Source: Patescibacteria group bacterium
GTDB taxonomy: Bacteria; Patescibacteriota; Patescibacteriia; Patescibacteriales; JAQTRU01
Assembly (NCBI GenBank): GCA_028711415.1
Contig: JAQTSG010000006.1
Location: 1 to 38,587, forward strand
Length of the DNA: 38,587 nt
Direction: 5' to 3'
Program-made: the position numbers and the translations under genes
Notes under the pieces: generated by a model
Databases searched by the model: none
What the model saw: only the letters and a program-made list of their open reading frames with translations
Told to the model about the DNA's origin: nothing
In this document: positions 17,968 through 27,179 of the stretch, one piece after another
Layout: each line of letters begins with the position of its first letter
Numbering within the stretch: position 1 is the first letter of the stretch

Positions 17968-17991
17968 CGGGATGCCGGGAGTCGAACCCGG
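17967..17991 (-). other. tRNA 3'-end relic (T-arm plus acceptor)
   Basis: Reverse complement CCGGGTTCGACTCCCGGCATCCCGA has a T-arm and acceptor 3' strand; no matching 5' half found adjacent. Confidence 0.6.
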
Positions 17992-17993
17992 GT

Positions 17994-18025
17994 TACCCCG
18001 CACGAAAGCGTAGCTTTCTGCGGGG
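17994..18025. repeat. GC-rich palindrome abutting the tRNA relic
   Basis: accccgca-cgaaagc-gta-gctttc-tgcgggg. Confidence 0.8.
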
Positions 18026-18069
18026 CAGGCATGCACCTTTACCCCGCTCCTTTTTTGGTTTCAATATAG

Positions 18070-18140
18070 TCGGGATGGGGAGAATCGAACTCCCACTACG
18101 CCCACCCCATGGGTGCGTACTACCACTATACTACATCCCG
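18070..18140 (-). tRNA. tRNA-Pro (anticodon GGG), CCA not encoded
   Basis: Reverse complement CGGGATG-TA-GTATAGTGGTAGTAC-G-CACCC-ATGGGGT-GGGCG-TAGT-GGGAGTTCGATTCTCCC-CATCCCG-A folds as a cloverleaf with one mismatch in the anticodon stem. Confidence 0.8.
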
Positions 18141-18374
18141 AAATTATTAATTTTATTAAATACTATTTTTTGAGAAAAAGGAGCGGGGCCATGCATGCGT
18201 AATACCGTTATATTTACCCCGCCCTTGTGGCGGGGCGACAGCCCGATTTTATAATCTAAGGTTAGCACAGACTTTTATTTTTTTCAATCGCCGCGTTGAC
18301 TGTTGACTAAAGATGAGTTGGTGTGATAACATTGTCTATTGCTCATTAGGTTCTTTTAAGTCGAGGGGGCGGTT

Positions 18375-18791
18375 ATGAGATTCTATATCATGCATCGTGG
18401 TGTATGGGAAGAAATACCAGTCTCGGGGATAAGGGACCATGCCACGGTTTTTATGGCCAAAGACCGAAGAAGTTTAAAAAGAGTAAAATTTTTTTCCGGC
18501 AAATGCGCTGGCGACACCGAATTTTGGAAGGTGAAAAAATTGCTGGAAACCTTTACCGGCAAGTTAAGAATTAAAGTTTGCGGGCCGGCCACTTTTTGGG
18601 GCAGTTTGGTTGGAGTGGAAAAAAATGGAGGCGACTATTATTTAGTGACAGAAGTAATTGCCGGTAAAAAATCCTGGGGAAGATCAGCCGCCGCCAAGGC
18701 TTATTGTCTTTCCTGGGTTGCCAATTATCCAAGTAAAGACGCTCTCTGCGTTTCCTTTAAAATCTTTATGGCGGAAGAGGAGAAGAAATAA
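18375..18791 (+). CDS. hypothetical protein
   Basis: 138 aa ORF with upstream RBS-like gaggggg and a downstream terminator. Confidence 0.6.
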   Translation: MRFYIMHRGVWEEIPVSGIRDHATVFMAKDRRSLKRVKFFSGKCAGDTEFWKVKKLLETFTGKLRIKVCGPATFWGSLVGVEKNGGDYYLVTEVIAGKKSWGRSAAAKAYCLSWVANYPSKDALCVSFKIFMAEEEKK

Positions 18792-18826
18792 AGGACTGGA
18801 GATTAAAAATTTACCAGTCCTTTTTA
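18791..18826 (+). terminator. intrinsic terminator
   Basis: aaggactgg-agattaaaaattta-ccagtccttttt. Confidence 0.75.
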
Positions 18827-18879
18827 ATTTTCTTTAATCCCCCTTACCCCCTTTTTGAAAGGGGGTGTATAATATAATT

Positions 18880-20280
18880 ATGGATATAGACTTAGAATTG
18901 CTTTCAATTCAAAACCCCTGGTGGCGGCAATTAGGAACCGGAGAGCGGCTTATTAAGAGTCTTGATTTTGATCCGGTGATAAAAAATTTTGAGAGCCAGC
19001 CGTTAAAATCACAGCCAAGGATTTTAGACGAGGTTTTTTTAGACCGCGATAATATTTATGTTTTATACGGCGGGCGTGATTTAGGCAAGACCACGATTTT
19101 AAAACTCTTGATTAAAAAGCTGATGACCGAGAAAAAAACCGAACCGGATAATATCTTTTATTACTCCTGCCATAACCTTGATACTTATGAAGAGCTTAAT
19201 GAACTGGTTAAAATATTTCTAAACTGGCGCCGGGCCGAAACGTTTAAGCGCCTTTTTATTTTTATTGATGAAATCAGCTTAATAAAAAACTGGCCCAAGG
19301 GAATTAATTATTTAGCCAAAGCCAAGAAGCTAAAAAACGTTACGGTTATCTTAGCCAGTTCCCGGCGGGAAGGTTTAAAGAATAAAGCCGGAGAACTTTT
19401 AACTAAAGATAAAATTATTACCAGTCTTGATTTTTCCGAATTTTTAAGATTGCTGAATCCTAAGCTGTTGGAGAAAGTCAGTAAAGACAATTATAGAAAT
19501 CATCAGGACCAGCTTGAGTATTATTTAGATATCTATTTTTTAACCGGCGGTTTTATTCCTTGCTTAAATAGCTATCAGAAAGAAGGGGCGATAAGCCAAA
19601 GTATTTACAGCGATTATTTTTACTCCTTAACCGCCGATATCGCCAAGCTCGGCCGGGACGTAATTTTAATGCGCCAGATTTTAGAGCAGATTCTTCTTAA
19701 CTTAGGCCGGCCTTTGGGCTATAAAACCATCGCGGCTAAGACTAAAGCAAAAATCCATTTAACCATTGCCGAATATTTGGAAATTTTAGAATCAATGTTT
19801 GTTATAAAAATGGTTTATCAGTCGGATAGAGGCGGCCGGCCAACCAGCCGCAAAGCCAAAAAAATTTATTTTCTTGACCCGTTTCTCTTCTGGCTCTTTT
19901 ATTCCCATATCAACGGCTCGCTTAATTACTGGCCTTTTAGCCGCGAGCGTCTGCACCGCCAGGATGTCTTCAATGCCTTGGTGGAAAACGTGGTGTTTGC
20001 CCACTTGGCCAGAAATGGAGATGGGGAAGGGAAAGAGCGCCTTACTTATTGGCGCGACAATATTCACAAGCAGGAAATAACTTTTTTAGTCCATAACGGG
20101 AAAAAGACAATGCCGGTTCTGCTTCGCTATAGCCAGGAAATAAAAAATGAAGACTTTAAAATATTTAAGCAGGCCGGGTTTAGAGAGGGGATAATTATCA
20201 GCCGGAACAGACTGGAAGATAAAGGCAAGATAAAAATTATGCCCTTAACTTATTTTTTACTGTTTCATGAAGGATTATAA
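18880..20280 (+). CDS. AAA+ ATPase, AAA_14/DUF4143 type
   Basis: Walker A-like YGGRDLGKTT, Walker B-like LFIFIDEI, C-terminal IYFLDPFLFWLFYSH...ENVVFAHLAR; start at ATG 18880 (ORF track uses upstream GTG 18865). Confidence 0.8.
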   Translation: MDIDLELLSIQNPWWRQLGTGERLIKSLDFDPVIKNFESQPLKSQPRILDEVFLDRDNIYVLYGGRDLGKTTILKLLIKKLMTEKKTEPDNIFYYSCHNLDTYEELNELVKIFLNWRRAETFKRLFIFIDEISLIKNWPKGINYLAKAKKLKNVTVILASSRREGLKNKAGELLTKDKIITSLDFSEFLRLLNPKLLEKVSKDNYRNHQDQLEYYLDIYFLTGGFIPCLNSYQKEGAISQSIYSDYFYSLTADIAKLGRDVILMRQILEQILLNLGRPLGYKTIAAKTKAKIHLTIAEYLEILESMFVIKMVYQSDRGGRPTSRKAKKIYFLDPFLFWLFYSHINGSLNYWPFSRERLHRQDVFNALVENVVFAHLARNGDGEGKERLTYWRDNIHKQEITFLVHNGKKTMPVLLRYSQEIKNEDFKIFKQAGFREGIIISRNRLEDKGKIKIMPLTYFLLFHEGL

Positions 20281-20329
20281 GGATTTATTTTTTGTGCTTT
20301 ACGGCAGTCTTGGTTAGGGACTGTTGTCT

Positions 20330-20385
20330 AAAAAATTTCGGGCAGCAATCCTTTGTCAAGAGACTGCTGCTGGGCGAAATTTTTA
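20330..20385 (+). terminator. hairpin downstream of the AAA ATPase, possible terminator or structured element
   Basis: aaaaatttcg..gcagca ... tgctgc..cgaaattttt. Confidence 0.45.
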
Positions 20386-20390
20386 AATGA

Positions 20391-20424
20391 AAAAGGTCAA
20401 GGAAATAGAATTCCCTTGACCTTG
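20391..20424 (-). terminator. terminator downstream of proB
   Basis: AAGGTCAAGG...CCCTTGACCTT with T-run on the minus strand. Confidence 0.65.
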
Positions 20425-20453
20425 TTTTGATTTTTGATTCCCGTCTGCCTTTT

Positions 20454-21587
20454 TCAGGCAAAGACGAAATAATCGTAATGTATCACCAACTTTTCGCCGC
20501 CGGCGGTTCTTTCTGCATTTCTGTCTCTTTCTTGCATAAGGCGACGCAATTCATCAGCGTTATAGCGGACTTCGCCCCGGCCTAATTCCTGGCCGTTTTC
20601 GTCAAAAACGGAAACAACATCCCCGGTTTTAAAAGTTTCGTCCGGGTCGACGAAGTCTACTCCCCGCAGAAGGATTGAGGCGACGTGCCGCGCCCGCAAG
20701 AGATCGGCTAAATAAGTGCTCACTGTAATTTTACCGCGGCTTACAGCTGCGGCTCCAATCCAGGCCTTGCGTGGCGAAACTTTGCGGTCTTGAGCGGGAA
20801 AAAAAGTCCCTAGCCGTTCGCCCTTAAGTAATACGCGCGTGATCACCTGCGATTCATGCCCGCTTACAATTTGCATCGAAATACCGAGCGAAGTAATCAG
20901 GTCCGCGGCTTCAAGCTTGCTCTCCATACCGCCCTTGCCCATGCCAGAGGTTTCGTTTTGAATCATATCTCTGGCTTCAGATGCTTTCTTAACCTCCGGC
21001 AATACTTTAGCCTCCGGATCTTTAGGGGAGCGGTCCATCAAGCCGGGAACATTAGTAAGAATTAACAATCGTTCCGCGCCGATCATGGCCGCCACCATAC
21101 AGCTGAGCTGATCATTATCCGTAAAATCCAGATCATCCAGCTCTTCGGTAGAGAGAACATCGTTTTCGTTAACGATCGGAACTATGCTCAGCTGAAGCAA
21201 ATTATCAACCACAGTCCGCAGATTCAAATAACGGTTGCGGTCGGCAAAATCGGCGCGTGTAACCAGTATCTGCGCGCAAACCAAACCATACTTTTCAAAC
21301 GAAAGCTGATAAGCATGCATCAGCAGGGGCTGACCTACGGCAGCTAATATCTGCTCACGTAAAATTTTGGCTAACCGCCTATCGCCTGACACCGGGAAAC
21401 CATTGCTAAGAGAAGGCGCGGTGCGGCCGCTGGCTACGGCGCCGGAGGAAACAATGACCACGCGCTTACCAGCCTGACGCAGGGCGGACACTTCCATAGC
21501 AATGCTCTCAATCATTTTTAAATTGAGTTGGTTATCGGTGCTGGTCAGCAAGCTTGAACCGATTTTTATTACGATGGCGTTTTCCAT
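20454..21587 (-). CDS. proB: glutamate 5-kinase
   Basis: VIKIGSSLLT, VVIVSSGAVASGR, PIVNENDVLS, DNDQLSCMVAAMIGAERLLILTNVPGL, GMGKGGMESKLEAA; C-terminal PUA domain. Confidence 0.95.
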   Translation of the reverse strand: MENAIVIKIGSSLLTSTDNQLNLKMIESIAMEVSALRQAGKRVVIVSSGAVASGRTAPSLSNGFPVSGDRRLAKILREQILAAVGQPLLMHAYQLSFEKYGLVCAQILVTRADFADRNRYLNLRTVVDNLLQLSIVPIVNENDVLSTEELDDLDFTDNDQLSCMVAAMIGAERLLILTNVPGLMDRSPKDPEAKVLPEVKKASEARDMIQNETSGMGKGGMESKLEAADLITSLGISMQIVSGHESQVITRVLLKGERLGTFFPAQDRKVSPRKAWIGAAAVSRGKITVSTYLADLLRARHVASILLRGVDFVDPDETFKTGDVVSVFDENGQELGRGEVRYNADELRRLMQERDRNAERTAGGEKLVIHYDYFVFA

Positions 21588-21589
21588 AG

Positions 21590-21946
21590 TTAGTTATAGA
21601 AGTGAGGGTTAATTGCCCTCAACTCCTCTCCTGTGAGTTTTCGTCCGTCGCGGACATCATAAGACCAAGTCTGGCCGTTGGCCAAGCGGCAAACGACCAC
21701 AGTGCCTTCAAATGAAGGGAACACAAACTCAATCCGACTTCTCTCTTCAACCGTGATGGTTCTAGTTTCGCCATCGCGGAAAGTAAGGGTGAAGGAGAAT
21801 CCGTCTTCCGCCACCTTCAAATTGTAGCTGATTTCGGTACCGGTATGATCAATGACGCACTCCTTCCGCATCCAATCCGCCAATTCTGTGGTGGTCTCTT
21901 GAGCGAACGGCTGGTCCGTTCCGGGACTGGGGTTAGGGTCTTCCAT
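21590..21946 (-). CDS. hypothetical protein embedded in the proline biosynthesis cluster
   Basis: 118 aa; RBS agagaggtg; ends 2 nt upstream of proB. Confidence 0.7.
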   Translation of the reverse strand: MEDPNPSPGTDQPFAQETTTELADWMRKECVIDHTGTEISYNLKVAEDGFSFTLTFRDGETRTITVEERSRIEFVFPSFEGTVVVCRLANGQTWSYDVRDGRKLTGEELRAINPHFYN

Positions 21947-22084
21947 GATTGCACCTCTCTTTTCCTGAAATAAAGGGTGATTTTTGGAGTTTTCGGTTAG
22001 TGATAATCACTTTTTTAAAATAACAATAACCCTAATTTACAGCAAAATAGTTAAAACGTCAAGGTCAAATTAACGCGGATTTTG

Positions 22085-23338
22085 CTAAACACGAATCTGG
22101 CCTTGTCCGAGAATAATCCATTTATAAGTAGTCAATTCTTTAAGGCCCAACGGTCCGCGAGCGTGCAGTTTCTGGGTGCTGATGCCGATTTCTCCTCCCA
22201 AACCGAATTGCGAGCCGTCGGTAAAACGAGTTGAAGCATTAGCATAAACGCAAGCCGCGTCAACTCTGTTAAGAAAAATATTAATAGTTTTTTTATTACC
22301 CGCGATAATCGCTTCGGAATGCTTTGAGCTGTAGCGGTCAATATGCTTTAAAGCAACTTCCAATGAAGATACAACTTTAACGGCTAGAGCCAAACTTAAA
22401 AATTCTTTGCCAAAATGTTCGGCTTGCGCTGATTTGAGGTAAGGATAATGGTTGGCCCGTAGATATCTATAGCTTTCACGATCGGCGTAAATAATAACCT
22501 GGCTTTTGGCTAAAAGGGGAGAAAGTTTATTTAAAGCTCTTTTGGCGATTCGTTGATGCAGAATTAATGCATCTAGGGCATTACAAACCGTAGGCCGAGA
22601 AGTTTTGGCGTTATGGACAATGCGCGCCGCTTGCCGTAAATCGGCGCTTGAATCAACATAAGTATGGCAAACGCCGGCCCCGGTTTCAATAACCGGCACC
22701 CAGGAATTTTGGCGAACAAAATTAATTAAGCCGGGGCCTCCGCGCGGGATAATAACATCAATATATTTTTGCGCGGTCATAATTTTTGCGACCGCTTCCC
22801 GGCCTTGATTTAAATAAGTAACAGCCGCCGGCGGCAACCCCGCTTGGCGCAAACAGTCCTTAATTAGCGCTACCAAAATAAGATTACTTTTCTCACTCTC
22901 CCGGCCGCCCTTAAGTACGATCGCATTGCCGGTCTTAATAGCCAGGCAGGCGCTGTCAATCGTGACGTTGGGCCGAGATTCATAAATACTGGCGATCACG
23001 CCGAAAGGAACGCTTCTCTTTTCTAATTTCAAGCCGTTTCCTAAAATCTTTTTTTCCAGAATTCTTCCTAATGGGTCGCCTTGGGCGGCGATTGTTCTTA
23101 CGTCATTAGCTATGGCCAGAATCCTCTCTTTTGATAAACGCAGGCGATCGGCTAAGGGATGATCTTCGCCAAGACATCTTAAATCCTTAAGGTTAGCGTA
23201 GAGAATGGCATTTTGTTTTTTAATTAAAGCCGCGCTTAAAAGACGCAGGAAAAGATTGCGTTTTTTAAGCGGTGATAAAGCTAAAATCCGGGCAGCAGCC
23301 TGGGTTTGTTGAAGTTGTTTTTCCAAATTTGTGGACAT
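22085..23338 (-). CDS. proA: glutamate-5-semialdehyde dehydrogenase (gamma-glutamyl phosphate reductase)
   Basis: FGVIASIYESRPNVTIDSACLAIKTGNAIVLKGGRES, IIPRGGPGLINFVRQNSWVPVIETGAGVCHTYVD, NAKTSRPTVCNALDALILH. Confidence 0.97.
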   Translation of the reverse strand: MSTNLEKQLQQTQAAARILALSPLKKRNLFLRLLSAALIKKQNAILYANLKDLRCLGEDHPLADRLRLSKERILAIANDVRTIAAQGDPLGRILEKKILGNGLKLEKRSVPFGVIASIYESRPNVTIDSACLAIKTGNAIVLKGGRESEKSNLILVALIKDCLRQAGLPPAAVTYLNQGREAVAKIMTAQKYIDVIIPRGGPGLINFVRQNSWVPVIETGAGVCHTYVDSSADLRQAARIVHNAKTSRPTVCNALDALILHQRIAKRALNKLSPLLAKSQVIIYADRESYRYLRANHYPYLKSAQAEHFGKEFLSLALAVKVVSSLEVALKHIDRYSSKHSEAIIAGNKKTINIFLNRVDAACVYANASTRFTDGSQFGLGGEIGISTQKLHARGPLGLKELTTYKWIILGQGQIRV

Positions 23339-23341
23339 AAT

Positions 23342-24157
23342 TTAATAAGATAATTTTTGAGCGCGCTTATAAGCTTCTAAAATCGCGTCTTGCCACTGTT
23401 TATAAAATTTTTTAGGATTCAATTTATTAAAAGCGGCTTCGGTCGTGCCTTTTTTTGATTTTACCATATTAATTAATTGGCCGGGAGTGTAAATATTTTT
23501 TACATTTTGGTAATATTTAAGGGAGCCGACCAGCAGTTCAAAAATTATAGCTTCGGCTTGTTGCGGTGAAAATCCTAAATTTATGGCCGATTCCATTAAC
23601 GCGTCCATAAATAAAAATACATAGGCCGGACCGCTGCCGGAGATGGCGGTGATTTTATCTAAATCATCTTCAATTTTAACTTTAAAGTTATAGCCGAAAG
23701 CGAAAAAAAATTTTTTAATTAAACTAAGCTTATTTTTAGAAAATTTTTTTTCATCCGCGAACCAAGCAATGACGCCTTGGCCGACTTGCAATGGCAAATT
23801 TGGCATTACTCTAACAACACTTTGGCTGTTAACGATTTTTTTAACATTGGCTATTTTCACTCCAGCCATGATGGAAATAAAAATTTTATTATTTAGTTCG
23901 GCTGGTTTTAAATTGTAAAAATCCTGCGGTTTAACGCAAAGGAAAATTATATCGCTTTGATTAATCAATTCTTCCAAAGAATTTAGATAAACCGCGTTTT
24001 TAATTTTTTTTAGGCCGATGGAGCAAATACAAAAATTAAGCTGTTTGCCGATTTGGTTTTTTTGCAAAAGTTTAAAAATCGCCTGGCCCATATGGCCATA
24101 GCCAAAAATTCCGATATTTGTTTTTTTTGCTTGATTTGCCCCGTTAGATATTCTCAT
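23342..24157 (-). CDS. proC: pyrroline-5-carboxylate reductase
   Basis: IGIFGYGHMGQAI, VRVMPNLPLQVGQGVIAW, AISGSGPAYVFLFMDALMESAINLGFSPQQA. Confidence 0.95.
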   Translation of the reverse strand: MRISNGANQAKKTNIGIFGYGHMGQAIFKLLQKNQIGKQLNFCICSIGLKKIKNAVYLNSLEELINQSDIIFLCVKPQDFYNLKPAELNNKIFISIMAGVKIANVKKIVNSQSVVRVMPNLPLQVGQGVIAWFADEKKFSKNKLSLIKKFFFAFGYNFKVKIEDDLDKITAISGSGPAYVFLFMDALMESAINLGFSPQQAEAIIFELLVGSLKYYQNVKNIYTPGQLINMVKSKKGTTEAAFNKLNPKKFYKQWQDAILEAYKRAQKLSY

Positions 24158-24477
24158 GTATTTTTTAATATATTCCCGGAAGTAATAAAATCTAATAAGG
24201 TTAATGATTTTATTTTAATAAATAAAGCTCTTTTTGGCAAGCTCTGGGGGTTATTTTGTTTTTCCTTGTTGGCTGTGGATTTATAGTTGAATTATTTTAA
24301 AAAATCGTGTAAAATTAAAGTAAATTAAAAATAATTAAAATAATTATGGAGAAAAAGGCAATAAAAAATAAGGTTGACAAAAAGGCAAAAAAGGCGTTAA
24401 ATTTGAATGTTAAACAAGATAATCAAACTGATTTATTTTGCGCGAACATTCCAAATATAAGCAAAGGGGGAAAGAAC

Positions 24478-25947
24478 ATGGACACAAACAAAAGATTAAC
24501 AAGCAGAGCCAAGGATTATTCCCAGTGGTATCTGGACGTGATCGCGGCCGCTGATTTAGCGGATAATTCACCGGTAAGGGGTTGCATGGTAATTAAGCCA
24601 AATGGTTATGCTATTTGGGAGAAAATGCAATCCATTTTGGACGCTATGTTCAAGGCGACTGGGGTGGAGAACGCGTATTTTCCGCTTTTTATCCCGGTTA
24701 GTTTTCTTTCCCGGGAAGCCGAGCATGTCGAGGGTTTTGCCACGGAGTGCGCGGTCGTGACCCACCATCGTCTGGAAAAAGACAGTAGTGGAAAGCTGGT
24801 GCCTACCGGTAAGTTGGAAGAACCCTTAATTGTGCGGCCGACTTCGGAAACCATTATGTATGAAATGTATGCCAAATGGATCAATTCTTATCGCGATCTG
24901 CCCCTGCTTTTAAATCAGTGGGCGAATATGGTTCGCTGGGAGATGCGGACCAGGCCGTTTTTAAGAACCACGGAATTTTTGTGGCAGGAAGGCCATACCG
25001 CCCACGCGACCAGAGAGGAAGCCGACGCCAGAGCGCGACAGATGCTGGAAGTTTATCGGGTTTTTGCCGAAGAGTATCTGGCCATGCCGGTGATCAAGGG
25101 ACAAAAGAGCGAATCGGAAAAATTTGCCGGAGCAGTCCATTCTTATACTATTGAAGCTTTAATGCAGGACGGTAAAGCCCTGCAATCCGGCACCTCGCAT
25201 TTTCTCGGACAGAATTTTTCCAGGCCGTTTAAAGTCAAGTTTTTGGATCAAAGCGGCGAGGAGCAATTTGTCTGGCAGACCAGCTGGGGGGTTTCGACGC
25301 GCTTAATCGGCGGGTTAATTATGACCCATTCGGATGACAAAGGATTGGTTATACCGCCGAAATTGGCTCCGACTCCCGTGGTTATTATTCCGATTTGGGC
25401 CTCGGCGGAAGAACACAAGAAAGTCCTGCCGGTGGTTGAAAAACTGGCTGGGGAAATTAGGGGTCTCGGCTATGCCGCGCAAATTGATGATCGCGACCTT
25501 CGGCCCGGACCCAAGTTTTTTGAATGGGAGAAAAAAGGCGTGCCGATCAGAATCGAGATCGGATCTAAGGACTTGGTCAAACAGTCGGTTGTGATGGTTC
25601 GGCGGGATACGGGCGAAAAACAGGAAGTCGGGATTACCGGAGCTGCCGCTTTTGTAAAAACTCTCCTGGACAGAATTCAGGCCGATCTTTTCGCCAAGGC
25701 GCTGAAGTTTCGGGATGAAAACATTCGGGAGGTGGAGACTTACGAAGAGTTCAAGCAAGTGCTTCAAGAGAAAGGCGGTTTTTTATCAGCGCCTTGGTGC
25801 CTTAATCCGGCTTGCGAGGCCAGAATCAAAGAAGAAACAAAAGCGACGACAAGGTGCATCCCGTTTGATCAACGGAAGGAAACCGGCAAGTGCGTGATTT
25901 GTGGCGGGAAATCCGAAGGCCGGGCACTGTTCGCCAAAGCGTATTAA
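24478..25947 (+). CDS. proS: prolyl-tRNA synthetase, archaeal/eukaryotic-type
   Basis: [73 protein letters not shown]-terminal zinc-binding [27 protein letters not shown]. Start chosen at 24478 because of RBS; ORF extends upstream to 24346. Confidence 0.95.
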   Translation: MDTNKRLTSRAKDYSQWYLDVIAAADLADNSPVRGCMVIKPNGYAIWEKMQSILDAMFKATGVENAYFPLFIPVSFLSREAEHVEGFATECAVVTHHRLEKDSSGKLVPTGKLEEPLIVRPTSETIMYEMYAKWINSYRDLPLLLNQWANMVRWEMRTRPFLRTTEFLWQEGHTAHATREEADARARQMLEVYRVFAEEYLAMPVIKGQKSESEKFAGAVHSYTIEALMQDGKALQSGTSHFLGQNFSRPFKVKFLDQSGEEQFVWQTSWGVSTRLIGGLIMTHSDDKGLVIPPKLAPTPVVIIPIWASAEEHKKVLPVVEKLAGEIRGLGYAAQIDDRDLRPGPKFFEWEKKGVPIRIEIGSKDLVKQSVVMVRRDTGEKQEVGITGAAAFVKTLLDRIQADLFAKALKFRDENIREVETYEEFKQVLQEKGGFLSAPWCLNPACEARIKEETKATTRCIPFDQRKETGKCVICGGKSEGRALFAKAY

Positions 25948-25976
25948 AGCGTATGAAGTTGACTTCCAGATATGCG

Positions 25977-26008
25977 GGGCATCATCTTCGGTGATGCCCT
26001 ATTTTTTT
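25977..26008 (+). terminator. intrinsic terminator after proS
   Basis: GGGCATCA-tcttcgg-TGATGCCC-tattttttt. Confidence 0.8.
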
Positions 26009-26021
26009 GAAAGGAGTAAAT

Positions 26022-27179
26022 ATGTATACTGGAGCGCGTTTGGAAATTACCGGCAAGTGCGATCTGCAATGCCTATACTGCCATGCGGGAGAAAAGAATA
26101 CTCAAATTTGCCTGGCTTCAGAAATGACGCTTGGGAGATGGTCGGAAGTCATCGCGGAAGCAAAGAGTCTCGGCGTAAGAATATTTACACTCACCGGCGG
26201 GGAGCCGTTTCTCAATCCGGATTGGATGAAAATCGCCGAACTGTGCGGTGCCGAATCCAGGGTTATAATTTCCACCAACGGCGAACATTTTTCCGAGAAG
26301 AATCTGGAGATTTTGTCGGGACTGCCCCAGGTGGTTGAATTCAGGACCAGCTTGGACGGTTTGGCAGCCAACGATATCATCAGGGACGGGAGCAGCTTCC
26401 AAAGGACACTGGCTTCAATTAAACGTTTGAAAGAGTACCTGCCCGGGGCGGGGATTATGATCCAGACGACCACATACCAGAATAACCTCGGAGAAATCGA
26501 ACAGCTCTATGAAATATTAAAGGGTATTCCGATTACCCGGTGGCGTTTGGCTCAGCTCTGGAAGACGGTAAGGACTGAAAAGAATCGGGATATTCTGGAC
26601 TTCTCGAATTATCGGTTAATGTTTAGGATGTATGCCAGAATTATCCGCCGGCATCAAGCGGACGGTCAGCCTTTCAGACTGGGGATTGATAATGTGTACG
26701 ATTCCTTTATCACCAGGGAAGAGTATGCTGACTTCAATATGCTGGCTCACCCGTGTCTGTATGAATTTGAGTTCCTTTGCGTTAACGCCAATGGCGATTT
26801 AGTCTTTTGCCCGGCGTTAAATCTCCCTTATGCCTCCGTAAAAAATATGGGAATCGCGGAGGCGGTAGCCGGATCAAGCTGGTTGCGTGATTTCAAAGCG
26901 ATAACCATCGATTCTCTGCCTTGCGGAAATTGCCGCTATTTGAAAATCTGCGGCGGCGGTTGTCGGGCCGATGCTTACCGTTGGCTGGGGGATTTAAAAA
27001 CACTTGACCCCAATTCTTGCTGTATTATGAGACGGGTCGAAGAGCAGATCATGCCGGTGCTCAATGGGGCCGAACAGGCAGTATATCATCGGCTTATCAA
27101 CTCCGTCGGCGATTGGCCACCCGTTGACGGTGAAAATATCGAAGAAGCGGTGGCCAGATTTTCGCGGAAAGGGGGATGA
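26022..27179 (+). CDS. radical SAM/SPASM domain protein
   Basis: ITGKCDLQCLYCHAG, LTGGEPFLNPDW, SPASM-like FCPALN...CGNCRYLKICGGGCRADAYR; RBS aaaggag at 26010. Confidence 0.9.
   Translation: MYTGARLEITGKCDLQCLYCHAGEKNTQICLASEMTLGRWSEVIAEAKSLGVRIFTLTGGEPFLNPDWMKIAELCGAESRVIISTNGEHFSEKNLEILSGLPQVVEFRTSLDGLAANDIIRDGSSFQRTLASIKRLKEYLPGAGIMIQTTTYQNNLGEIEQLYEILKGIPITRWRLAQLWKTVRTEKNRDILDFSNYRLMFRMYARIIRRHQADGQPFRLGIDNVYDSFITREEYADFNMLAHPCLYEFEFLCVNANGDLVFCPALNLPYASVKNMGIAEAVAGSSWLRDFKAITIDSLPCGNCRYLKICGGGCRADAYRWLGDLKTLDPNSCCIMRRVEEQIMPVLNGAEQAVYHRLINSVGDWPPVDGENIEEAVARFSRKGG

Noticed and set aside
17785-18036. 83-aa ORF MHACPAESYAFVRGNPGSTPGIPTDIKK... as a genuine full-length protein
   Set aside because: The first ~24 residues are translations of the palindrome and tRNA 3' relic; only the HTH part is protein-like.
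17967-18056. Complete tRNA on the minus strand including the GC-rich palindrome
   Set aside because: A CGGGGTA 5' strand can partly pair with CATCCCG, but no normal D- and anticodon arms form; better explained as a 3' relic plus palindrome.
25315-25767. 150-aa antisense ORF within proS
   Set aside because: Fully inside a well-supported CDS on the opposite strand; codon-mirror artefact.
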